A stretch of DNA of 64,000 bases, from positions 45,531-109,530 of the forward strand of contig JABYQU010000075.1 of NCBI GenBank assembly GCA_022264855.1, written 5' to 3'. This document shows, piece after piece, positions 12,554 to 23,123 of this stretch. The number at the start of each line of letters is the position of its first letter. The stretch's first letter is position 1. A program made the translations under genes and the position numbers. This DNA comes from Lenzites betulinus (Eukaryota > Basidiomycota > Agaricomycetes > Polyporales > Polyporaceae). The notes beneath the pieces were generated by a model. The model worked only from the letters and a program-made list of their open reading frames with translations, did not search any database and was not told the origin of the DNA.

Positions 12554-12865
12554 GTGAGTCAACTGAGATAACAGGCCTGCTCGATCGAACACAGGAATGA
12601 GTGAGACTGAGTCAGACTCACTCGCAGGAAGAGGCTGTGCACGGCATAGCCATACAAATACATATCAACAGAGATGGACAATAACCCTAAAAGGGACGTT
12701 GCTACTCAACGCCCGATCCTTCTCCACCACACTTGTCCAAGTATCACTACGGCCACTTCTTCCTGTGTTGCTTCTACTGCTGGAAGAAGGGGCCTCATAG
12801 CTGCCAAACATTTTCACTCCCATCGCCCAACACCATTTCCATCCGACGTACTAGTAACCACCGTC
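12554..12865. promoter_or_regulatory. Shared divergent promoter of F1a and F2a
   Basis: 312 bp separate the two start codons. Two TGAGTCA sites, the consensus for Gcn4/AP-1-type bZIP factors, lie at 12555-12561 and 12608-12614. The second is the exact centre of a symmetric element: GAGTGAG at 12599-12605 and CTCACTC at 12617-12623 flank it at equal distance. Control of both genes from this element is an inference. Confidence 0.5.
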
Positions 12866-14190
12866 ATGAAGCGCTTCTGCCCCGAGTCTCATCAGTATGC
12901 CGCCATTCGCATTGACCCAGTGGCCATGGTCGCCCATTTCCAAGACCCTGTCGCCACTGCAATGGCGCAGGCGTTGCATCCGAAGACCTATCTGGTGTAT
13001 CTCAATGACGTAAGTGTCCTTACTAAGCCAACGCCGACTGTCCTACCTAACCTCTTCAACGCAGGCCATCGACCTCCCTTTCCCGTCAAGCGAGTGGTTC
13101 AGGTTTGACGTGAGCCCAATTGGGACTACTCTGCACCCCGAGGATCCTGCCCACGGCATCAGCTCCGACATGGCTATTCCAATCTATCCTAACACGCAAC
13201 ACCCCACCGGCCGCGCCCCTGTCCGTACCAAGACCTCTTTTCCGTTTAGCAAGTGCTATCACTGGGCCGATAACTTGGTGACGGTCCGGATACGCAGCAG
13301 GCCAGACAAGTATGACGATAGCGCTGCGGTGAAGGTCAGCTCGCGGGAACACCTGCGGATGGAAGACTTGCTTTGGCAGGACAGTAATCGGATAGACGAG
13401 TTTCTACAAGCGAGAGAGGAACAAGTCATTCCTACGAGCGTGATCCCCCGCCCAGCATCGCCCTCGTCGCAAGACTCGCGTCTATCGGATGGTTCGGATG
13501 ATGACACCGAGGGATTGATCAGGATGGACATCTTCAACCTGTTCCCTCATGAAGATGATGAGAACGAGGAGCTTCTCCCGCTTGTGGACGTCTGGTTTGA
13601 CCTCGATACCCATCTCACGGAAGACGACATCCCGAGCCCACTTGAGTTTGACAAGGAGCGAGCCGCTGTTGCGCAGTAAGCGATTTCCGCTCCCTTTCGA
13701 GTCGGTTTGACTAACCATTGCCGCTGTACCAGAATCGTTCGCAGTGCACGTTGTCGGCGACCGGCCGTGCCTGTCCCGCGGCGCAATGGCTTGCTGGATG
13801 CCGATACAGAGTCGGAAGACATGAGCGAGAGCGAGGACGGCTACACGAACGAGATCTTCGGTGGCGATCATAGCGATTGTGCAGATGGTGTGATGGATGA
13901 TGATGACAGCCTCGGTACACATTCAACCGGCATCGTCGACGACGATGGCGATGACACATGGGAAACAGAGGATGACGATGACGACGTTCCCCGCGACACT
14001 TCTGCATCCCCCACGAGCCACTCTCAGCCGATCCCCGCGCGGCTGAGGCTTTTCGAGAGCCCCGCATGTACGTCCCACTTCCTTTTAATCCCTCAGCAAC
14101 GCACTGACTCAAAACGAGATAGGCTCGCCGCCGCGAGAAAGTCCACTCGCAGGCAGTCTCGAGACGCGACGGCGTGTGTTAGGCTTTTGA
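12866..14190 (+). CDS. F2 family protein, copy a (unknown function)
   Basis: Four exons (12866-13009, 13065-13675, 13733-14067, 14123-14190) whose phases 0, 2 and 1 close to 385 residues. F2 is a second unnamed family with three copies in this window. Shared blocks here: an N-terminal exon ending KTYLVYLND, then TTLHPEDPAHGISSDMAIPI with YPNTQHP, SFPFSKCYHW, and ELLPLVDVWFDLDTHLTEDD followed by IPSPLEFDKE. The third exon is far more acidic than in the other copies (runs of Asp/Glu at about residues 270-340). No catalytic motif, membrane span or signal peptide is visible. The gene is head-to-head with F1a. It may be an intracellular protein of a lineage-specific family; no function is proposed. 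Confidence 0.72.
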
Positions 14191-14841
14191 AGTGTGATGT
14201 GTGGGTCGCCCGTCGGTTTTGTTTGTCGTGCGTTGCTTCTCCGTGCTGTCGGGACATCGCCTTATCGTTCGCATGCTGACCGTGTACTATCGCGCTGTGC
14301 TTGGAGCCATGTTTATCGGAATTTTCGCGTTGTAACATCAGTGTACACATACTTTCATGATCATGTATTCTACGTATTCTATCGCCAGCATTCCACCTGT
14401 TACGAGACAGTGTCTTCTGTATTCGTCGCACTCACATGGACACATGGTCCTGTCAGTCGCTGTCAGTCGCTGAAGCTCAGAAGCAGATTCCTCCGAGTCT
14501 GACTTTGTGAGCCTGTGAGGACGCCCAAACTAAGACTTGAGCTTGAACGTTGAACGTTGAACGCCACGTGGTCATCAACGTTAACGTTGATTCTCGCACT
14601 CATGAGGCGAGTACTCTTTAGACACGTCTTCTCATAATAGCACTGATTGATATGTTATCGACTTCTATATGAAACGGTGATTGAAATGTATATGCCTACT
14701 CACAGTCAGCAAGCAGGTTTTACCACTACGCATGATCGGCGTCCCGACATACCCAGGAAAACAGATTTGTGGGTGCGCTACCGCTTTTTGCTTGCCGTTC
14801 CGATTATGTTTTGACATGCATGGGTATTCATGTAGGAAGTA
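14191..14841. other. Intergenic with repeat/palindrome block
   Basis: 3' flank of F2a and presumed promoter and first exon region of the DUF6535 gene. The block at 14543-14591 is listed separately. A direct repeat ctgtcagtcg occurs twice at about 14450-14470. Confidence 0.4.
14543..14591. repeat. Triple TTGAACG repeat, CCACGTGG and an 18-bp perfect palindrome
   Basis: TTGAACG is repeated three times head to tail (14543-14563). It is followed directly by the palindrome CCACGTGG (14564-14571, containing the E-box CACGTG) and by a perfect 18-bp palindrome centred between 14582 and 14583 with half-site atcaacgtt. The arrangement looks like a compound protein-binding site. Confidence 0.75.
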
Positions 14842-17216
14842 TTGCAGAAGGCGGGGGATATCTCCACAGAACAGCAGACAACAAAGGCGTGGACCGACAT
14901 TGCAGGTTTAGTGAAGACCTGCAGCGACGAAACGGTGGATCGCTGGAACAAGGAAATCGATACATACCTCGTTTACGTAGGTGTCATCATGTCTAGCCCC
15001 TCAAAGCGTGCTTCTATGTCTGATCTCTGTTGCTCAAATAGGCTGGCTTGTTTTCAGCGATTCTCACCGCGTTTAATGTCCAGTCCTATCTGCTACTTCA
15101 GCCAGCACCGCCCGATCCTACCATGCTCGTCCTCCAGCAGATCTCGTTACAGCTGGCTAGCTTCTCTGTCAGCCCACATTTCCTAAACTCCACCGAGTCA
15201 CCATTCAGTGCTAGCACTCCGGTCGATGTGGATCCCGACTCAACACCCCAAGTCCCGCGTTGGGCCATATGTCTCAATGGGTTATGGTTCTCGGGCCTTA
15301 TTCTCAGCCTCAGTTCCGCCTCCCTCGGTATAATGGTGAAACAATGGCTCAACGAGTACAGCAGCGGCGTCACTGGATCGTCGCGATACGTGGCACGCTT
15401 GCGACAGTATCGCCTCAACAACCTCCAGCGATGGCGCATCGAGGATGTTGTCGTACTCATCCCTGTGCTCTTGCAGCTCGCTCTAGCTTGTTTCCTCGCA
15501 GGTCTACTTGTGCTCCTGTGGAACCTTCACATCGCCGTCGCATCGATCGCGTGCTCGCTCGTCAGCCTACTTTTCCTTTTCACCATCTCGACGACGATCC
15601 TCCCGCTCTTCGACAACACTTGCGCGTACCTCACTCCTGTGACGCGGGCCCTGTACACCCTGTGGCAACCGAAACGTGTAGTCTATCGCATGTGGGCCTT
15701 GTCAACCATATTCACCTTCTCAAAGAACCACAAAGACACTAGGATAGACGAAGCCAAGCTGTCGCCTCAGGCTGGTTCCCCCGCGCCCACCGGATCCAGG
15801 ACCGGCCAGCAATGGAAACGCGCTGTGCAATCGCTGTACAGCAAAACTCGAGGCATCCCGAACGTGGCTCCGCTCAAGTCGTGGAAGGACCCAAACCTGT
15901 CGTGGAGCGGGCGCGAGCGTTCCACAATCAGCCACCGGAATGTCGCACAGCAGTTAGACCTGCAAACCCTCGTAGAGGCATACAGCAGCACCCTGCATCC
16001 CGACACGTTCTCTTCTGTCTTCACCTGCCTCTCAGGTCCGGGATCGGACTTCCGGGCGCCCGACGTTCTGAACTACTTTCGCCTGTTGCACCGCTCAGTG
16101 CGGGACCACTTCGGGCCTACGGCAGATCTGGAAGGGGACGGCGCGTTCGCCTCCACGAATCAACACCCGCTTCTGTGGACGTACGTCCTGCTCGCGCTGC
16201 TGTACTCGGGGGACGCATGCGCGCTCTCTGGGGAAGAGAAGGTCGCGTTGTCTGTCTACATGAAGTGGGGTTACTGGCCTTCCGGCATGCGGGCGGCCGA
16301 GGGCCAGTGGGCCATAGCGGCGCTCTCGACGATTCTGGGGTGCATCGAAGACGGCGAAAGCCCAGCACTGGCCCCATTCTCCGACAGCTTCAAGAACGTA
16401 CTTCGAGTCAAAATAGAGAGTCTGCGCGTGCGATGCCGGATTGACGGCATATCCCTAGGCAATGGGCTTCGAGTCCGTAAGACTGTCTGCTCGCGCTGTT
16501 TAAATCGTGCCGTTGACTGATGCATTTGACAAGTTGTCTCCCAGGCATATCGTAGAGTCCGCGTGCGCGGCTTATGCCTAGCCGAGCCTCCACCAGAAAC
16601 CATTCGGGACGCGTACACGTCGTACATGCAAAGCGTCCGTGAATTCCTAGCCTGTGTCGATGGAATACTCCGAGGATCGCCTCCCCCTGACGACTTGGAG
16701 TTCATTCGCCACTACGCAGCAGACGTCGCGAACGACCTGGTAGCCACGTTGACGAGGCTCCTGGACGAGGAGAACATACAGCATATCTGGGGCACGGCGG
16801 ATGTGGGCGCGCTTTCAGGCGTCATCGAACAGCTTGCCTGTGAAGTCTCCGATGGGCTCCTACTGTGCATTCCCGCAACCCTACTCCCGGCCCTCAGACG
16901 CGTCGCTGATGGCCTCGCGAGTATCTCCGACTATGGCTGCATAGAGGGAGAGACAATCCAGGTATTGCGACGCAGGGCGCGACGCCTGAAACTGAGGCTT
17001 GCTCTGGTCGGCAAGATGCCACGCATCGAGTGAGTACTATCATCGCTTCCCTCCGCTCCTCGGGTTTTCAGGTTTGACTACTGACTTTGTCTTCATAGCT
17101 CTCTTCCTCACACGCTGCTACGAGATCCCTCCATCATCGAGACTTCCGACAGTCGCGACACACCACCCTTGTCAGACAATCTCGCGACGGATGAACAGTT
17201 GACGATTGTTAAGTAG
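14842..17216 (+). CDS. DUF6535-domain membrane protein
   Basis: Exons: about 14842-14976, 15042-16476, 16534-17029 and 17099-17216; junction phases close. The first exon ends DRWNKEIDTYLVY and the next opens AGLFSAILTAFNVQSYLLLQ, the hallmark start of DUF6535 proteins of agaricomycetes. Further hydrophobic segments are ICLNGLWFSGLILSLSSASL, then IEDVVVLIPVLLQLALACFL and IACSLVSLLFLFTISTTILP, so about four membrane spans lie in the first 250 residues. A long hydrophilic, largely helical C-terminus follows. The intron 16477-16533 uses a gtaaga donor and an aag acceptor. The 5' end is unresolved: no ATG lies in the first exon as read, so an upstream exon probably exists. Function of the family is unknown; it is commonly expanded in basidiomycetes. 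Confidence 0.8.
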
Positions 17217-17525
17217 AGACTAGATGTACTACTGCTTAGCTTCAAGTATCATTCAATCATTGCACACTTCCCCCAGAGCTGCGAGGTCTACTTCGCATCA
17301 CTGAAAGGGTGAGTCATTTCCCTAGCACGGAGCTTGTTTTGCAAAGTTGCCTGGGCTTGCGCAACGGTGGAGTGTAACGGTGCTACATAGGTCCGCATTA
17401 CGCGCATAGACACCTAGTCCACGAACATCGGGTTTTGTACCCAGGATACGAATACAGATAAGTACGTACACACTGCGTTCCGTTACCCTCCCTCGCCTGC
17501 CCGCTCTCCTCTCGCAAACACGCGC

Positions 17526-18989
17526 TTACACGACCTTGATCTGGTTCGCCGCGCTCGCCTCCTCCTTGTCGCCGAAGATGTTGATGTCCCAGAGGATGCC
17601 GTACGTCGTCTTCACGTTGAACCGCTTCGGGCTCTTGCGCCCGAGCTCCGTCAGCGCTTCGAAGTCCGCGTCCGAGAGCTCGACCTGTTGGAAGTTCGAC
17701 TCGATGCGCTCTGTTCACGTTGTGTGAAGTGCAAATTAGTCCTCGCTCATGCCGTCCGGTGAGAGAACAGGGAGCAGGGGCGCAGGGGACGCACCGGGAG
17801 TAACGCTCTTGGGGATGACGGAGAACCCGCGCTTCACGGCCCAGGCGATGAGCACCTGCGCGGGCGTCGCGTTGAGCTTCTCCGCGATGGCGAGCACCTC
17901 GGGGTACTCCGTCAACTTCTTGTGGCCACCCACTGCGCGTGCGGATAAGTGTTAGGCTGTTTCTGGCGCAGCGCATCATCCGGTGATGGAGAGGAACGCA
18001 CTGTTGTTCCCGAGCGGGCTGTACGCGGTGAGGTGGATGTTGTGCTCCTTGTGGAACTGCACAAGGTCGTCTTGCAGCAGCAGCGGGTGCGCTTCGATTT
18101 GGTTCGCGACCTATCCCCGCAGACATGCACAGGCAAAAGTTGAATATCCCGGCAGCAGTCCGGGTGCGAAGATACGGCACGCACCGGCCACACCCCCGTC
18201 GCCTCGACGATGCCCTTAATGTGGTCGACGGAGAAGTTCGACACGCCGATCGCCTTGACCTGATCAATGAAGGGCGTTTCATTCAATACATGCCCTGACG
18301 CGTATATGCGGATAGGAATTGTGCAGACCTTGCCCGTGCTCTGGAGCGCAATCATCGCCTTCCATGTGTCCACCAAGCTCACCTCAGTGTCGAGGATGAC
18401 CCATCCCGGCCGGTTCGGGTCTTCAGGCTCGAAACCCTTGTTGAGCCCCGGAGGGAACGCCACCGGCCAGTGGACCACTGCATTGTGTTCAGCCATCACT
18501 GGCGCGGAGGCGAAGGACAGAACAATGCGTACGGTAGAGGTCAAGGTATTCTAGCTGGAGCTGCTTGAGCGTCTCGTCGAGCTCCTTCTCGACCTCCTCC
18601 GGGCGGTGAGAAGTGTTCCAGAGCTTGGAGGTGATGAAGAGTTCCTCGCGCTTCACGACGGACGGGATGACTTTCTTCAGCGCACGTCCAACCTAGGCAG
18701 ACAGGGTTGTAAGGCGCTAGCTTGCACGGCCGGCAAACCGGCATGAGCTGAAAGATGCGCACCTCGTCTTGGTTGCCGTAGACCATCGCACAGTCGATGT
18801 GCCGGTACCCAGAGCGGATGGCATGCTCGACCTATACGCACTGTCAGCCAGCCCCGCACAGTACCCCTGATGGAAGACAAGCCGACGTACAGCACGCTCA
18901 ACCTCATTCGGTTTCGAGAGCCAGGTTCCGAGGCCGATCTGGGGGATCGTCGCACCAGTCGAGAGCGCGAGCGTTTTTCCGAAAGACAT
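17526..18989 (-). CDS. Aldo-keto reductase, NADPH-dependent
   Basis: A multi-exon gene with the start ATG at 18987-18989 and stop TAA at 17526-17528. First exons are 18989-18891, 18831-18763, 18692-18533 and then from 18477; phases are consistent. The order of motifs is that of the AKR barrel: the N-terminal GLGTWLS strand, [17 protein letters not shown] (catalytic Asp and Tyr), [20 protein letters not shown] (catalytic Lys), [16 protein letters not shown] (catalytic His), [13 protein letters not shown], and the cofactor loop [17 protein letters not shown]. The protein is about 320 residues, the usual length. Fungal enzymes of this subgroup reduce aldehydes or act as glycerol or alcohol dehydrogenases with NADPH; the substrate cannot be told from sequence. 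It is expected to be cytosolic. Confidence 0.93.
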
Positions 18990-19591
18990 CGCGTTTCAGG
19001 GTAGGATCGAAAATGCAGGGGAAAGGGAGAAAGGAGATGAGCACGCCGATAGCGATGGTGCGCTCGGATTTATACGCCGGGGCCTGTATTGCATCAGAGC
19101 TCGCCGTACGGGCTTCCGACCAGTGACCATAGGGGAGATGTCTGGGTACCGTCCGGTGGCGCGGCCCGGGGTATCCGTAGTGCGCGCCGGAGGGCCCGCT
19201 GACCTTGAGCATGAGTGTCGAAGGTAAGGAGGACGTCGCATGACCACATCGAACGTTAACGGACCATGTAAAGTTGTCAAATGTAGAAGCCGCGAAGGCG
19301 GAAGAGGAGCAGCTAAGGAACAAAATTTACCAGAGCCCTTGATCATGTCGGGCCGCTTGTAGGAGACCAGCAAGTTACCAGATTGAGCGTCGTGAAGGTC
19401 TTTGCGAAAAAGTCGGATGTATGCCCAGAGAACGTCTCGTACGAACGAAGCTTGAAGCAGAAGAGCATGCAGTCAATGAAGCGTATTGTGTAAATACAGC
19501 ATACATAGCACCTGCAGGAGTGGTGAGAAAGCATCTGACAACAGTGGAGAAGCGTCTTACCGATGCAATGGCCATAAAGGCTGAAGGACAA
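18990..19591. other. Intergenic between aldo-keto reductase and EFG1
   Basis: Both flanking genes are on the minus strand, so this holds the AKR promoter and the EFG1 3' flank. No coding signal or notable repeat was seen. Confidence 0.4.
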
Positions 19592-20536
19592 CTACTCATC
19601 CATGTCGACGTCCTCGTCAGATTCACCAGCGTCGCCACTCGCGGCCTCGCTGATCGCACTCGCCTCGGCATCACTTTCTTCGCCGTCATCGGCGCCGAAG
19701 AAATCGTCGTCCGCAACGCCAGACTTTGGAGCCTTCGCAGCTGCAAGCTTCGCCCCGTCGCCTTTCTTGCCCTTGATTTTCTCTTGCGTATCCATTGTGG
19801 GCGCAAGGTGCGCCGCGCCCGCCGCCTTTCTCTCCGATTTTTCGAGCTCGACCTCTGGCTCCCAACTGAACGCTCCAGCATCCATCTGTTCCCGCATCCA
19901 CGTCCGGATCTCCTCTCTCTGCTTGTCCGTCTCCGAGGCCTCCTTCGCCGCGATCGCGCTCGCTTCTGCGCCCGCGCCCGCCTGCCGGACCTCAGGTGGG
20001 AACAGCGAGATGTACTTCTTCGTCTTCGGGTAGTGCAAGATATAGCACAGATCCACGCGGAGCTCCGTCACCCGCCTCTCCAGCTCCTTGCGCTCCTTCT
20101 TCCCGATGCCCTTCGCCGTCCCGTCCGCCGCGCCCGCGGCAAGCTTGCGCTTCGCCTGCACAAGTCGTCGCACGACCTTCTGCCGCTCGAAGAACTTGAT
20201 CTTGTGGTAGCGCGCGGCCATGGTGCGCTCGAGCCGCGCCCGTTCTGCCGCAGCGAGGTCTCCCTCGAGGGAGCGCAGCCGCCGCTCCGTCGCGACGCGC
20301 ACGTCCGCCGCCAGCTTGTCCTTCGCGAGCAGCCGTCGCGTCTGACGCAGCGCGGCCTTAATCTTTTGCACTCCGGGGAGGGCGGCGGACGACGCGGCGG
20401 TGGATGCAGAGGGCGATGGGTGTTTCTTGTGTTGAGGTCGTTTGGACTTTTTTACATTCGCGGGTGCTCCTGGTGTCACCATGGCTTGTTTGGACGAGGA
20501 GGGGTCGGATGGTGCGGTTTTCCGTGATGGTCCCAT
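19592..20536 (-). CDS. EFG1: rRNA-processing protein EFG1
   Basis: A single exon of 314 residues from the ATG at 20536 to the TAG at 19592. After a basic Ser/Pro/Lys-rich N-terminus, the Efg1 domain runs at about residues 55-190: QKIKAALRQTRRLLAKDKL, then RYHKIKFFERQKVVRRLVQA, and RVDLCYILHYPKTKKYISLF. The C-terminal third is Lys/Ala-rich and then strongly acidic (ADDDFFGADDGEESDAEA, ending DEDVDMDE), as expected for a nucleolar protein. Efg1 in yeast is needed for early 18S rRNA processing in the small-subunit processome. Length and domain order agree with the family. The gene has no visible intron, unlike most neighbours. Confidence 0.93.
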   Translation of the reverse strand: MGPSRKTAPSDPSSSKQAMVTPGAPANVKKSKRPQHKKHPSPSASTAASSAALPGVQKIKAALRQTRRLLAKDKLAADVRVATERRLRSLEGDLAAAERARLERTMAARYHKIKFFERQKVVRRLVQAKRKLAAGAADGTAKGIGKKERKELERRVTELRVDLCYILHYPKTKKYISLFPPEVRQAGAGAEASAIAAKEASETDKQREEIRTWMREQMDAGAFSWEPEVELEKSERKAAGAAHLAPTMDTQEKIKGKKGDGAKLAAAKAPKSGVADDDFFGADDGEESDAEASAISEAASGDAGESDEDVDMDE

Positions 20537-21236
20537 TTCGCTGACCAGTTAGCAGATGGCGGTATAAGACAATGCGACAGAGAGGCAGAGCGCCACGGTC
20601 GAGGTTGAGTAACTTCAAGTGAGCGAAGGAGGTGAACAAGCAAAATCGAGGAGGCACGATATTATTATGGGCGTCTACGGCCGGAAATGTGATAAACGCC
20701 GGACGCTGAATATTGTCGAATGTTGGGCGCTTGCTAGATCTCTCATTCACTCCTCCTTGTCAGTCAGTACGTTGGTACTATAGTCCTTTGATGATTCACC
20801 ACGGCCGGCAAGCAACATTAATGAGAACGCAATTCCTACTAAGAAACGCTCGGCCTCTGGATACGACACCTACGCATCGTTGTTACGCCGTGCTCGGCGG
20901 CGCCGAGTCCGCCGCCTGCCTGCTCCCTCTGAGCAGCTCACTTTACTCTTTGTCGATGTACCAGAACTTGAATTAACGCTGCACACAGCGCTCTTCTGGT
21001 CTATCGACGACTTGCGGCGCCGAGGTGTGTGCGAAGCTTCAGCTCCTGTGGCGCACTACGATGGTGTGTCAAATCAATCCTGGGCGAGTCCCATGCAAGC
21101 TTGACTTCAAGCTCGAGAATCAGAATAACTCACCTCTTTGTAAGTCATCCTCACTCCATCATCGCGAAACTCGGCTACTTCGCCCTCAACGATAGTAGAG
21201 GAAATGCCGCTTCGCGTTGACACCAGTGGCCTGGTT
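20537..21236. other. Region between EFG1 and F1b; possible extra F1b 3' exons
   Basis: Holds the EFG1 promoter. On the minus strand, alternative splicing of the F1b transcript could use frames at about 21131-21230 and 20871-20990 (the latter ending in an Arg-rich tail, [15 protein letters not shown]). These are possible exons only. Confidence 0.3.
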
Positions 21237-22092
21237 TCAGGATGTTGAACACCTGTAGAGACATGTGAGCCACGAGTAATCTTTGAACGTGAACCCTATG
21301 ACGCATATCGTCAACAGCGTCGACAAAGGTAGTGAACTAGTCAAGCTCACCGACGAGGCCATGCGCTTGGAACTCCATAAGTTCTTCGCGTTTAACTGAA
21401 CCCAGCTTGAGTCTCATGCGCGCCGAGAAGTACTACCGTGCGGACGGGCTCACCCTGAACTCCCTCTCGTACTCGGCGGCGAGCCCCGGATCCTCCAAAC
21501 AACATTGCTCCCAGTCCCGCTTCTTCTGCGCGCACATATCCTTCAAGGTCTGCATTGCGATCTCGCCGAAGTCCGTGTCACTGCCATCCCCTCGGTAACC
21601 CTTCGGGAGACGCCACCTCCTCCCGAGGGGGCGCTGGGCCAGGTACGGCCACGCAATTACATGGGCATTGGGCCTCGTCCACTCTGGCAAAGAAGGTGCG
21701 TGAGCTCCTTCCAGCGGCCGGCCACAGAGGGTCATCACGGGGATGCAGAAAAACTGGAACACTCGTGGAAGATCCTCCATCGGTGTGCCTCCGAAGGTTG
21801 CCATCAGGCATATCTGCGGGGGTGTAACTGTAACACTATCCGGGGAGCGGTGTGGTTCTTCGATCACGATGCAAGGGCGAGGGCCTATGCTCTTTGCGTG
21901 TGCTCTCCTCCGCTGGCCTCGGCTCAGGCGAGGGAGACATTGGCTGGCGAAGATTTCTTCTATAGTCCTACGGACGGTATCTCTGTTCTGGAATACCTCG
22001 CCCACATGGAACTTGTTCGAAGATTCCGACAACATGTGGTGATCGACGACGCTGAGCTCACAGGCAGAGCCAATCGGAGTTGTGGCCGCCAT
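21237..22092 (-). CDS. F1 family protein, copy b (unknown function)
   Basis: Exon 1 is 22092-21454 (213 codons), followed by a 58-nt phase-0 intron. Reading the second exon 21395-21237 without further splicing gives 265 residues; a further intron from the gtgagc after MASS is possible, so the C-terminus is tentative. F1 blocks: FHVGEVFQNRDTVRRTIEEI, RPCIVIEEP, PQICLMATFGGTPMEDLP, VFQFFCIPV, LPEWTRPNAHVIAWPY, LGRRW, and DWEQCCLEDPGLAAEYEREF just before the intron. Start MAATTPIG fits the other copies; an in-frame ATG 38 codons upstream is less likely. A TATA-like stretch (gtataaaatatt) lies about 150 bp upstream. Unlike copies a and c there is no divergent F2 partner: the gene upstream is the CHY zinc-finger gene on the same strand. 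Confidence 0.65.
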
Positions 22093-22760
22093 GGCGAAAA
22101 GAGGATGCTGTGGACGGAAACTCGAGAGCTGGACGTGTAGCGGGGATATCTGGGGCAGATGCAAGAGTGCGAGAAGTTGTGGCGTGGAATACGAGTTGAG
22201 CGACACGGTCTTCTATGTCTCGCCCCATCCTCACCGTCGAATATTTTATACACGACGACATAAGGCAAGGTCTGCTTGCAAGGACTTCGCATAAACAAGC
22301 CCTGGTTGACGTGTGGACAACACCGGGCTTCCAGCGTTGTGTAAATTGACAAGATCAGGACTGGCTTCTGCGGTACGGAACAGGCTCAAGCTGGAACAAG
22401 TTCTTGTTCTGTAGCGAGTCCTCGCGATTAATATTGCGGCCTCCGGTCGCCGTGCATTAGGTGCGTCGTTGCCACAATATGTGAAGAACCTGGAGGACTA
22501 CTATGGTAACGCAGAACAAGAAAGGTCAAGTATGCTCGCAGGGATACTTTATAGTTTCATACGTTCTCATGGAGGGTAGCTGGAGATATGCATAGATACC
22601 GACATGCAAAGCAAAACAATTGTCGAAGTTATCCAATCCGGTCTGTGAGGTCTGTCGCAAAGAGCGATCGCGAGGCATCTTCTTTCACACGTTCATCCTT
22701 CAACATACTGGGGATATACCCGAGTCAGAACGAATGTGTGCATGTTCCGAAGAAGGGAAC
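22093..22760. other. Intergenic between F1b and the CHY gene
   Basis: Promoter region of F1b. No coding signal was recognised. Confidence 0.4.
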
Positions 22761-23123
22761 CTACCGAGCATTAATGCGAGGGTCGTCTCCTTCCACCCCG
22801 AGGACCGCTTGTGGTGTCTTTGCCTCGATGACCTGCACCGAACTTTATGGAGACTGCCAGGCTGTGAAAGATCGGCAACTCACGTAGTGGTTATCGCAGT
22901 GTGGGCAGTACTCGTCGCTCTCCTCGTAGTTGCTCATGTCTTTTCGGAAGGCCTTCTTGCATTTCTTGCAGAGGAAGGCCATCTCAGCCGTCTTCTTGAG
23001 CCGGTGGTCCTGCGTTTCCGCGTGGCACTCGGCGCAGTCAAACCATAGCTTGCAGCACGGCGCGCGGATGGAGACTTGCGCGTTCAGGACGTGTTTGCTG
23101 ATGTGCGCAGATGCATGACATAT
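22761..23123 (-). CDS. CHY-type zinc-finger protein (5' end unresolved)
   Basis: Two exons are certain: 23123-22884 and 22832-22761, joined by a 51-nt phase-0 intron. They read HVLNAQVSIRAPCCKLWFDC, AECHAETQDHRLKKTAEMAF, LCKKCKKAFRKDMSNYEESD and EYCPHCDNHY, then VIEAKTPQAVLGVEGDDPRI. Paired Cys/His residues in the order of a compact CHY zinc finger are visible, and the C-terminal IEAKTP segment is typical of the small fungal members. The related yeast protein Hot13 acts in the mitochondrial intermembrane space, but the location of this protein is not evident. The N-terminal exon was not found; the exon start at 23123 follows an acceptor (cacacag), so a short upstream exon carrying the ATG is expected. 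Confidence 0.8.

Noticed and set aside
19421..20527. 368-codon plus-strand frame
   Set aside because: Antisense shadow of EFG1; the minus strand carries the conserved Efg1 domain.
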